Below are positions 50,991-58,987 of a stretch of DNA of 64,000 nucleotides, in pieces. Every line of letters begins with the position of its first letter. Position 1 is the stretch's first letter. Below the pieces are notes generated by a model. That model searched no databases. It saw only the letters and a program-made list of their open reading frames with translations, and was not told the origin of the DNA. The position numbers and the translations under genes are program-made. Source of the stretch: an uncultured Prevotellaceae bacterium (GTDB lineage Bacteria; Bacteroidota; Bacteroidia; Bacteroidales; Bacteroidaceae); the NCBI GenBank assembly GCA_902780025.1, contig CACZDV010000001.1:124001-188000 (forward strand), written 5' to 3'.

Positions 50991-52111
50991 AAAGTATAGA
51001 CCGTCTGACTGTAAAATATCACAATCGGGTCGTTGGTATATTATCGCTAACTCCCGATGACAAGTTCTGTGCTTTTGAGTACGACAAGAGTTGGCTGGTT
51101 GATGGTTTCAGCATCTCGCCCCTTGAGCTGCCTCTTCGTCAAGGGCTGTTCATCGCCAAACCACAGCCTTTCTACGGCAACTTCGGCATCTTCGAGGACA
51201 GCCTACCTGATGGTTATGGACGCTATTTGCTCCATAAAACCCTAATGCGTGAGGGTATCAGCGACTCGAACCTGTCTTCTCTTGACAGGCTAAGCCTCGT
51301 AGGAAGTGGGGGCATGGGGGCTCTCACTTATCACCCAGAAACAAATCTCTCAATTGAAAACAACATCACAGACCTTGACCTTCTCCAACAAAAAGCCCTC
51401 GAAGTATTGAAAGAACAGCAGGATACGGATGCAGGGCTGCTATTATATAATAGTGGTAATAGTGGCGGAGCACGGCCTAAGGCGATATTCCAAGACGACG
51501 AAGGACATTGGCTGGTGAAGTTCCGTCATACATACGACCCCAAGGACATTGGACAGCAAGAATACCATTACAATGAAGTAGCAAGACGTTGCGGCATCAA
51601 CGTACCGGATTTCAAACTGATGAACGGACGTTACTTCGCTTCACGCCGCTTTGATCTTGATGCAAACGGACAGCGTATTCATACGGCTACAGCTGGCGGC
51701 TTGCTCTGTCTGTCGCTGGCAAATCCCGTACTCGACTACCATAATCTCCTTGCTTTAACAGGCTATCTAACTCAGAATGCCAAAGAAGTGGAAGAGATGT
51801 ATCGTCGTATGGTATTCAATTATCTGACAGAGAATAAAGATGATCATTGCAAAAACTTCAGTTTCTTTGTCAGTCAGGAATCTACAGGTCGTTATGTGTG
51901 GCATCTTGCTCCTGCCTACGACCTGACGCTCTGCACCGAAGGCTATAATGGCGAACACGCCACATCAGTCAACGGAACAGGCAATCCCACCTTAGCAGAT
52001 ATGATAGCCGTTGGCACCAAAATCAAAATGAAAGAAGGACGTTGCCGCGAGATTTTCGAGGAAGTAGAGTCCGCCTGTGGCGACCTTTTGCTTCATCATA
52101 TCAAACGATAA
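50987..52111 (+). CDS. hipA: HipA-family serine/threonine kinase toxin
   Basis: This 374-aa protein has a couple_hipA N-terminal domain (about 1-100, ending SLVGSGGMGALTYHPE) and the HipA kinase domain. Visible motifs are SGGARPKA (phosphate-binding loop with its regulatory Ser), FRHTYDPKDIGQQEY and the catalytic NKDDHCKN (Asp285 corresponds to the catalytic Asp of the NxDxHxKN motif) with PAYDL metal-binding Asp. Single-chain HipA proteins phosphorylate aminoacyl-tRNA synthetase and induce growth arrest. Length is a little below that of E. coli HipA but all motifs are present. Translationally coupled to hipB. Confidence 0.93.
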   Translation: MKSIDRLTVKYHNRVVGILSLTPDDKFCAFEYDKSWLVDGFSISPLELPLRQGLFIAKPQPFYGNFGIFEDSLPDGYGRYLLHKTLMREGISDSNLSSLDRLSLVGSGGMGALTYHPETNLSIENNITDLDLLQQKALEVLKEQQDTDAGLLLYNSGNSGGARPKAIFQDDEGHWLVKFRHTYDPKDIGQQEYHYNEVARRCGINVPDFKLMNGRYFASRRFDLDANGQRIHTATAGGLLCLSLANPVLDYHNLLALTGYLTQNAKEVEEMYRRMVFNYLTENKDDHCKNFSFFVSQESTGRYVWHLAPAYDLTLCTEGYNGEHATSVNGTGNPTLADMIAVGTKIKMKEGRCREIFEEVESACGDLLLHHIKR

Positions 52112-52140
52112 CAGCTAACAGAATAATCAACTAAATAATC

Positions 52141-54525
52141 ATGAAACTTAAAACCATTACATTAACCATGATGCTGGCCCTCACAGCGCTGACGGGACAG
52201 ACTAAAAATGTGGTGTGGGAGCAGCCCACTACGGAGTTTGGAACCAGCTACGGCGACGGATTCTTCCATCTCGCCCTCGACGTGACGAAGGTTGAGCTGA
52301 AGGACGATGAGACGGTGGTGTATATCACCGCACAGCAGCGGTCGGACTATCCCGACTTCTGGTTCCAGTTTGCGGGCGATACCTATCTGAAGGTGGGTGA
52401 CAAACGCTATACCATCACCTCTGCCGACGGCATTGAACTCAACCAGCACCTGCAGACAAACAAGGACGGTCGTCGCGATATGGCGTTCCACTTCCCGCCG
52501 CTGCCGAAGGGCACCAAGTCGTTCGACTTCATCGAGGGCGACGGACAGGGTGCTTTCCAGATTAAGGGCATCAAGCCCGTGGAGGAGCGCTGGAAGCAAC
52601 TCTTCCCATCCTACTGGCGTGACGCTAAGGGCGACTGGAAGATTGCCTTCTTCGACGATTGCGCCATCTACGACTGCATGTTCTGGAACTACAAGCAATG
52701 CGACGTGAACCAGAAGACGGGCGAAGCTACCATCGTCATGACGAACGGCAACAATGAGTTGAAGGTCATAGTAGGTAAAGATAAAAAAGGTACACGCGCG
52801 ATACAGATAGGCGGCGATATGGCCACCTACACCATGGTGACCAGCCGTTTCCTGCCCGACTATCCTACGAAGGACACCCGTGAGGGCTTCGTCGATACCG
52901 GCTACAAGGAGGACACCGTCACCGTCGTGGGCTGGCTCAAGGACATGCCGGAGCACTACAAGCAGCTGAAGACTTTCGATTTCGGCTATACAGACCTCTT
53001 TACGGACAAGCAGCAGTCTGCAAGTGCCGACCTGGACGAGCAGGGGCGCTTCATCATAAAAATACCCATTGTGAACAGTACGGAGTTCTTCATCGACTGG
53101 CAGCGTTGTTTCATCCGCACCATGTTCGAGCCGGGCAAGACCTACTTCATGCTCTACGACTTCAAGGAGGGCCGACGCTACTTGATGGGCGACGAATGCC
53201 GATTGCAGAACGAACTGTTCAAGTATCCGCTCGACTGGAATACCGTAGATTTGCATGATGGGGCGGAGAGTGCCGGCAAAGGCGGTGCGGAACTCTTTGA
53301 GCCCTACATCGCCTCGGTCGATAGTCTCATCAAGGCACAGTATGCTTATGTCGACGACCTCTGCAGGCAGCATCCTACGCTCTCCACCCGTTTCAACGTT
53401 TACAGAAAAGGCAACACACTGGCGCAGCAGGCACGTGCCTTTGGGCAGGCCCGCTTCCGCGCCCAAGGCCTACAGTTCTCGGACCACGCCCGCCGCTATG
53501 CCTACGATACGTTCTGGACGAAGATGGAGAAACCCTATACGCTGCACCGCGACATCAGCAATTTCCTGAATGACTATTTCGACGATGCCTCACGGGCACG
53601 TAATGCCGTATTCTCATTCAGCCTCCGTGACAACTACAAGGACTTTGCCTCAAACGACGAGGAGTTGGCATTACTCACGCGCTGGAAGCAATGGATTGAC
53701 GAGGCTACGGCCATCGTCGAGGCAGAACCCACCGCCGAGGCGAAGATAAGCAAGTCGCGTGAACTGGATTCGCTGAATGCTGACTTGACGAAGGAGGTGG
53801 ATAAGATAGTCCAATCTCCAAGAGCATCCAAAATCATTCATGGCGGGCTGCTCGTGAACACCTTGAAGCAACATGTCCAGACACTCGACTCGCTCGGTGC
53901 TGACCCGTTTATCAAGAACATCTGGCTCATCCGGCAGGCCCTCAGTCATATTGACCACGAGCGTACTTCGCTGCTGCCCAACGTCTTGGACACCATAAGG
54001 GGAATGATCAGCAATCCCGTCTGCATGGCGATGATTGAGAAGCAGAACGACCATTATCTGGCCATCGAGAACCGCGAGTTCGACAAACTGGTGCTGAAGT
54101 CATCCGACAACCTCGCCGACCTCTCAGAGGGCGAGGCGCTGCTGAAGAAGATTGTCGAACCTTACAAGGGCAAGTTCGTACTCTTGGATATCTGGGGTAC
54201 CTGGTGCGGCCCCTGCAAGGAAGCGCTCAGTCACTCCACAGAAGAATATGCCCGCCTTGCGGACTACGACATCCAGTATCTCTACCTGGCCAATCGCAGT
54301 CCCCAAGATTCGTGGGAGAACGTCATCAAGGAGTACAACGTCAGCGGCCCCAACGTCGCCCACTACAATCTGCCAGATGCCCAGCAGGCAGCCATTGAGC
54401 GCCATCTCAACGTTCACTCCTGGCCCACCTACAAACTCTTCAACCGCAACGGTGATCTGTTGGATCTCAACGTTGACCCCCGAGATCTCGAAAACCTCGC
54501 TCGTCTGCTGGAACAGATGAAGTAA
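52141..54525 (+). CDS. Secreted thioredoxin-domain protein (TlpA-like), larger paralogue
   Basis: This 794-aa protein has a signal peptide (MKLKTITLTMMLALTALTGQ), a beta-rich N-terminal part (VVWEQPTTEFGTSYGDGFFH, TKVELKDDETVVYIT), a helical middle and a C-terminal thioredoxin domain (about 665-794) with Cys689/Cys692 in WCGPC. It shares the start block with the protein at 47657, and is longer by an insert between the beta part and the helical region. It lies 29 bp behind hipA. A periplasmic thiol-disulfide role is expected; the N-terminal part is unnamed. Confidence 0.88.
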   Translation: MKLKTITLTMMLALTALTGQTKNVVWEQPTTEFGTSYGDGFFHLALDVTKVELKDDETVVYITAQQRSDYPDFWFQFAGDTYLKVGDKRYTITSADGIELNQHLQTNKDGRRDMAFHFPPLPKGTKSFDFIEGDGQGAFQIKGIKPVEERWKQLFPSYWRDAKGDWKIAFFDDCAIYDCMFWNYKQCDVNQKTGEATIVMTNGNNELKVIVGKDKKGTRAIQIGGDMATYTMVTSRFLPDYPTKDTREGFVDTGYKEDTVTVVGWLKDMPEHYKQLKTFDFGYTDLFTDKQQSASADLDEQGRFIIKIPIVNSTEFFIDWQRCFIRTMFEPGKTYFMLYDFKEGRRYLMGDECRLQNELFKYPLDWNTVDLHDGAESAGKGGAELFEPYIASVDSLIKAQYAYVDDLCRQHPTLSTRFNVYRKGNTLAQQARAFGQARFRAQGLQFSDHARRYAYDTFWTKMEKPYTLHRDISNFLNDYFDDASRARNAVFSFSLRDNYKDFASNDEELALLTRWKQWIDEATAIVEAEPTAEAKISKSRELDSLNADLTKEVDKIVQSPRASKIIHGGLLVNTLKQHVQTLDSLGADPFIKNIWLIRQALSHIDHERTSLLPNVLDTIRGMISNPVCMAMIEKQNDHYLAIENREFDKLVLKSSDNLADLSEGEALLKKIVEPYKGKFVLLDIWGTWCGPCKEALSHSTEEYARLADYDIQYLYLANRSPQDSWENVIKEYNVSGPNVAHYNLPDAQQAAIERHLNVHSWPTYKLFNRNGDLLDLNVDPRDLENLARLLEQMK

Positions 54526-54591
54526 TAAGAATGGTATTCTGTTTTTCTTTTCCAACTTAATTGTTGGCTACCTGCTGCGTATTATAGTTGT

Positions 54592-55314
54592 ATGACACGC
54601 TCAGAATTCGAACATATAGCAGCGCAGTTGCGCCAGAAAGTGCTGAAAGTCTGTCTTGGCTTCTGGCGCTCCCGAGAAGATGCTGAAGATGCGGCGCAGG
54701 AGGCGATGCTGCTGCTGTGGCGCTATCTGGAGCATATCGATGCAGAGCGTAACGTGGAGGCATTAGCCGTCAGGGTGGCAAAGAACGTCTGCGTCAGTCT
54801 GTATAGAAAGAGGCATCAAAACATGGACGTTGATATACAGACGCTGCAGCAATTCGAGGCGGATGATTCACCGCAAGCGTTGTTGGAGGCTGAGGACATA
54901 CAGCGGATGATGACGGAAGCGATGGAGCAGCTGAAACCCCGCGAACGACAACTGTTTGAGATGCGGCACACGAACGACCTCTCGACGGAGGAGATAGCCG
55001 CGCAGACGGGCATACCCAAAGCCTCAGTCGCCGCAATGGTCTCAGCAGCACGGAGAAAGGTTATCATCGCCCTGCGTATCATTCTGTCGACGGCGGCCGT
55101 CTACTTCGTAGGACTGTACCTGTGGCTTCAACAGAAACAACAGGTATCTGTTCAGACGGTAGCCAAAGAAACAGTAACTGTTCGCGAGACAGATGACACC
55201 CCATGTACGGAAGGAACTCCTTTTGAACAGGCCCAGTGTTATCTGGAGCATCAGCGAGAACAGCCGAAAACAGTTAGTATCATTAAACAAGTGCTTTATG
55301 AAAACCAACAGTAA
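54592..55314 (+). CDS. Sigma-70 family factor with C-terminal membrane segment
   Basis: This 240-aa protein has sigma region 2 (about 8-75; FWRSREDAEDAAQEAMLLLW) and region 4 (about 105-158; LKPRERQLFEMRHTNDLSTE, EIAAQTGIPKASVAAMVSAA), as in ECF factors. Unlike them it continues with a membrane helix (ALRIILSTAAVYFVGLYLWL, about 163-182) and a 55-residue polar tail. This resembles a sigma factor fused to the membrane part of an anti-sigma protein, and would tether the factor to the inner membrane. It overlaps the next lipoprotein gene by 17 nt. The fusion could be natural or come from loss of a stop codon. Confidence 0.85.
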   Translation: MTRSEFEHIAAQLRQKVLKVCLGFWRSREDAEDAAQEAMLLLWRYLEHIDAERNVEALAVRVAKNVCVSLYRKRHQNMDVDIQTLQQFEADDSPQALLEAEDIQRMMTEAMEQLKPRERQLFEMRHTNDLSTEEIAAQTGIPKASVAAMVSAARRKVIIALRIILSTAAVYFVGLYLWLQQKQQVSVQTVAKETVTVRETDDTPCTEGTPFEQAQCYLEHQREQPKTVSIIKQVLYENQQ

Positions 55315-56434
55315 ATTATTCGTCGTGCTGATGCTGGTTCTGTTTGCCGCATCATGCAAGAACAAGGAAAACCGCATGCTGACCGTCATCAACGAGGACG
55401 GTACCTGTAGCCGTGAGTATACCTTCAAAACCACACAACAGTGGCTGGCGGCTTCGCCTGAGGAGGACTATGACAGCATCATCGACAAGAGTTGGGAGCG
55501 TACATGGTCTGTTCAAGGTGTTGACTCCGTACGCTATCCCGTACCCTTGACGGAAGCCCAGCTCGACAGCATGCAGGAACTTGACCTCAACAAGCAACTG
55601 GGCAATATGCTGATGGTTCATGCCAAGAAAACATACCATAGTGTCGAGGAGATGAGTGCCCAGCTGTACAGGCCCGACCGTTATCATCTGAAGAAAGTTG
55701 AGGGCGTCAAGGTCAGCAGTTCTCTGAAGAAAAGTTTCAAATGGTTCTATACCGACTACACGTTCAACGAGACCTACACCTACGAAGGTGACCCCATATT
55801 CCCCATTCCTCTCAACGATTTCCTGAGTACCGACACCGCCTCCTACTGGTTCACCGGTCAGCCCGACCTGACGCAGCATCTGACTGGTGCTGAGCAGAAG
55901 CATATGCTCGACCAAATAGAGACGAAGATCAATCAATGGAGCAATGCCAACTGGTTCTTCGAGGTCTGCAATATCATCATTGCCAACTACGACAGCATTC
56001 GGAATCCACCCGTTAGCAAGGAGCGTTTCATCAGCCTGCGCGACTCGTTGGTTATGCAGCCCTGTGTGCTAAACGGCTACGAAGGAGAAGACGGGACAAA
56101 GGGCATTACGACACAGATGGAGGAAATCTTCCAGACAGACGCCTACACGGACTTCCTCCAGTCGTATGAGGGAGACCCTGCCCAGTATGAGCAGCTATTC
56201 TCCTTTGGCACGGTCTACGACCTCGTGATGCCAGGCACGGTGACCGATGCAGGTATGGGTGAGTATGACGGAGCCGTGATTCACTACCGCCTTGGTGGCG
56301 AACAGCTGATACCTGGTGCCTACACCATCACTGCCGCCTCTCGAGTGACTAATATCTGGGCCTTCATCGTGACGGGACTCATCCTCATCCTCGCCGTTGG
56401 TAGTTTTCTTCATCGCAGTTACTTCTTTCATTGA
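55298..56434 (+). CDS. Lipoprotein with C-terminal membrane helix, unknown function
   Basis: The start MKTNSKLFVVLMLVLFAASC at 55298 is preferred (378 aa, lipidated Cys20); the frame is open further upstream but there overlaps the sigma gene. The body is mixed alpha/beta with a Tyr/Asp-rich part (about 130-200). The last 27 residues hold a membrane helix (NIWAFIVTGLILILAVGSFL), so the protein may be held in the membrane at both ends. I do not recognise a family. Its overlap with the sigma gene suggests coupled expression and a linked function. Confidence 0.75.
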   Translation: MKTNSKLFVVLMLVLFAASCKNKENRMLTVINEDGTCSREYTFKTTQQWLAASPEEDYDSIIDKSWERTWSVQGVDSVRYPVPLTEAQLDSMQELDLNKQLGNMLMVHAKKTYHSVEEMSAQLYRPDRYHLKKVEGVKVSSSLKKSFKWFYTDYTFNETYTYEGDPIFPIPLNDFLSTDTASYWFTGQPDLTQHLTGAEQKHMLDQIETKINQWSNANWFFEVCNIIIANYDSIRNPPVSKERFISLRDSLVMQPCVLNGYEGEDGTKGITTQMEEIFQTDAYTDFLQSYEGDPAQYEQLFSFGTVYDLVMPGTVTDAGMGEYDGAVIHYRLGGEQLIPGAYTITAASRVTNIWAFIVTGLILILAVGSFLHRSYFFH

Positions 56435-56488
56435 GTTCGGCTACAAAAGTCCGTTGATTCGTCGAATAAAGAAAAACGAGCTTTCCTT

Positions 56489-56518
56489 TTGTATTTCTCT
56501 CGTTTTTTCGTAACTTTG
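56489..56518 (+). promoter_or_regulatory. Promoter of the GH3-GH97 operon
   Basis: TTTG (56489-56492), 18-bp spacer, TAACTTTG (56511-56518). Transcription should begin near 56525, which favours the ATG at 56572 over that at 56527. Confidence 0.65.
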
Positions 56519-56571
56519 CAGGCGAGATGACTGTCGAATGCAGGTATAAGGAAAAGAAACCTAAAATAAGT

Positions 56572-58974
56572 ATGAAAGGAATGGCAATCATGTGCATGAG
56601 TGCACTGCTGGCAGGCTGTAGTGCCGCCGTAGACACAGAACAACAAGTAGACGAACTGTACGACAAGATGTCGCAGGAGGAACGTATCGCCCAGCTGAGG
56701 AGCATGTATATGGACGAGCTCTTCGACGACGAGGGGCGGTTGGACACGGTGAAATGCCGTGAGCTGATACCCAACGGTATCGGCCACTTCTCGCAGTATG
56801 CCAGTCAGAAACCGCGTGACCCCAATGAACTGCGCGACCGTGTGGCCGCCGTTCAGGACTGGTTGATGAAGAACACGCCAAACGGTATCCCGGCCTTGTT
56901 CCACGAGGAGGTGCTGTCGGGCGTCAATGCCCGTGGGGCTACCATCTATCCGCAGCAGATAGGGCAGGCCTGTTCGTTTAATCCCGAACTGGCTGAGCTG
57001 AAGACCCGTCAGACGGGGACTGCCATGAGGAAGATGGGTGGCGTACTGTCGCTGTCGCCGATGGTCGATGTGTGCCGCACGCCCTCGTTCAACCGCTTGG
57101 AGGAGTCGTACGGCGAGGATGGCTACCTGTCGGCGGTGATGGGCGTGGCCTTTGTGAAGGGACTGCAGCAGGACGACCTGAAGAAGGGCGTCGGTGCCTG
57201 CTCGAAACACTACCTCGGCTACGGCGGTGGTGGCGATGCTGAGGAGAAGGAACTGATGGAGGAAATCCTGTTGCCCCACGAGACGATGATTCGGTTGGCG
57301 GGTAGCAAGGCCGTGATGCCCGGATATCATGCCATGAGAAGTGAAAAGGGAGAAGTGAAAAGTGAAGCAACTGACTCAGGGAAGGTGAACTGCGTGGCCA
57401 ACAGCTGGATACTGCAGGACATCCTGCGCGACTACCTCGGATTCGACGGGATGGTGGTCAGCGACTACACGGCCATTGACCAATTGCCGATTAGAGAGGA
57501 AAGAGGAGAGAGGAGAGAGGAAAGAGGAGAGAGGAAAGAGGAGAGTCTCAAGGCCGCTGCTGCCATCAACGGTGGCAACGACGTGGACTTCCCCCACGGT
57601 GCCAACTACAAATACTTGCAGCAGGCGATTGACGAGGGACTGGTGAAGCCGGAGGTGCTGGAACGGGCCGTGAAGGACGTGCTGCGCTATAAGTTCCGCG
57701 CCGGACTCTTCGACCAGAACCCCTACTTATTTAGTAAGGAACAGATAACACTCGATACGCCCGAGGAGCGGCAGACGGCCTACGACATTGCCACACAGAG
57801 CATCGTGCTGTTGGAAAATACAGGATTGTTGCCAATAAAGGATGTGAAGAACGTGCTGCTCACCGGCCCTAACGCCAATACGATGTGGGCGATGTGTGGC
57901 GACTACTCGTTCCCGTCGATGACCTATTTCTGGAAGAAGATCATGGAAGACTTGGACCATCCGCACGTCATCACGCTGTTGGAAGGTATGAAGGCCAAAC
58001 TGCCCAAGGATGTCAACCTGATGTACGAACGCGGCTGCGACTGGACGGAGGAAATAGAGACCAAGTACAGCGAACTCGGCGACGAACGTGCCTGGGAGTA
58101 TGAGATACTGCACCGCAAGGTGGATTCCGGCGAGAAGGCCGACAAGGCTGAAGCCCTGCGCCTGGCCCAGCAGGCCGACGTCATTATTGCCGCCGTCGGC
58201 GAGAACGTGATGCTCTGCGGCGAGAACCGCGACCGTCAGGGACTCCGTCTGCCTGGCCGTCAGGAGCAGTATGTCAAGGAACTGCTGGCTACGGGCAAGC
58301 CGGTGGTGCTGGTGGTGTTCGGCGGCAGGGCGCAGGTCATCTCCGGCCTTGCCGAACAATGCGCCGCCGTCATTCAGGCCTGGTATCCGGGCGAGGAGGG
58401 TGGCAACGCCGTGGCCGACATCCTCTTGGGCAACGTGTCACCTTCGGCCAAACTCTCGGTCAGCTATCCCAATACCGAGGTCTATGAGCCGCTCTGCTAT
58501 AACCGCTCGACGGAGCAGGACTCGCGTGTACAATGGTCCTTCGGCTACGGTCTGAGCTACACCACGTTTGAATATGCGAACCTGCAGGTGGACGGTGAAG
58601 TGTCTACGTCAGCCCCGACGGTGAATCTGTCGTTTGAGGTGAAAAACACGGGCGAGATGGCTGCCGACGAGGTGGCACAGGTCTATCTGTCGCCAACGGA
58701 CAGCAGTCAGCAGATACGGCCAATCCAGTTGCAGGGCTTTGCCCGTGTGTCGTTGCAGCCCGGCGAGACGAAGACCGTGAAGATGCAGCTGCAAACTGAG
58801 CAGTTCGGCTACTATACCCATGAAGGCCGTCGCCAATGGAACATCGCCGCGGGCGCGTACCTTATTAAGATAGGTGCCTCGTCGGCAGACATCAAGTTGC
58901 AGCAGCAGGTGACGCTGACGGGTGAGACGGTCACCAAGCCGCTGCGTGAGCATTATTTCAGTGTACAGAACTAA
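56572..58974 (+). CDS. GH3 family lipoprotein enzyme with two repeat-encoded insertions
   Basis: The start at 56572 gives a lipoprotein signal (MKGMAIMCMSALLAGC, Cys16) and 800 aa. The GH3 barrel spans about 25-370 with EVLSGVNARGATIYP, KHYLGYGGGG and the nucleophile Asp298 in GMVVSDYTAID. The GH3 C-terminal sandwich (about 400-650) and fibronectin-like domain (about 690-780) follow. Two insertions are encoded by 7-nt repeat arrays: residues about 256-265 (RSEKGEVKSE) and about 308-325 (REERGERREERGERKEES). Both lie in surface loops between conserved blocks and keep the frame. Likely a beta-glucosidase or beta-xylosidase. Operon with GH97, 13-bp gap. Confidence 0.92.
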   Translation: MKGMAIMCMSALLAGCSAAVDTEQQVDELYDKMSQEERIAQLRSMYMDELFDDEGRLDTVKCRELIPNGIGHFSQYASQKPRDPNELRDRVAAVQDWLMKNTPNGIPALFHEEVLSGVNARGATIYPQQIGQACSFNPELAELKTRQTGTAMRKMGGVLSLSPMVDVCRTPSFNRLEESYGEDGYLSAVMGVAFVKGLQQDDLKKGVGACSKHYLGYGGGGDAEEKELMEEILLPHETMIRLAGSKAVMPGYHAMRSEKGEVKSEATDSGKVNCVANSWILQDILRDYLGFDGMVVSDYTAIDQLPIREERGERREERGERKEESLKAAAAINGGNDVDFPHGANYKYLQQAIDEGLVKPEVLERAVKDVLRYKFRAGLFDQNPYLFSKEQITLDTPEERQTAYDIATQSIVLLENTGLLPIKDVKNVLLTGPNANTMWAMCGDYSFPSMTYFWKKIMEDLDHPHVITLLEGMKAKLPKDVNLMYERGCDWTEEIETKYSELGDERAWEYEILHRKVDSGEKADKAEALRLAQQADVIIAAVGENVMLCGENRDRQGLRLPGRQEQYVKELLATGKPVVLVVFGGRAQVISGLAEQCAAVIQAWYPGEEGGNAVADILLGNVSPSAKLSVSYPNTEVYEPLCYNRSTEQDSRVQWSFGYGLSYTTFEYANLQVDGEVSTSAPTVNLSFEVKNTGEMAADEVAQVYLSPTDSSQQIRPIQLQGFARVSLQPGETKTVKMQLQTEQFGYYTHEGRRQWNIAAGAYLIKIGASSADIKLQQQVTLTGETVTKPLREHYFSVQN
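57338..57365. repeat. In-frame 7-nt repeat [G/A]AAG[T/G]GA inside GH3
   Basis: Four copies with period 7 (GAAGTGA, AAAGGGA, GAAGTGA, AAAGTGA) replace the short loop that in relatives joins PGYH to the next conserved block. Confidence 0.85.
57495..57543. repeat. In-frame 7-nt repeat AGAGGA[A/G], seven copies, inside GH3
   Basis: Seven exact-period copies (49 nt) encode the charged REERGER-type stretch behind the catalytic Asp loop. All A and G, unlike the flanking codons. Confidence 0.92.
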
Positions 58975-58987
58975 AAACAATCAATAA

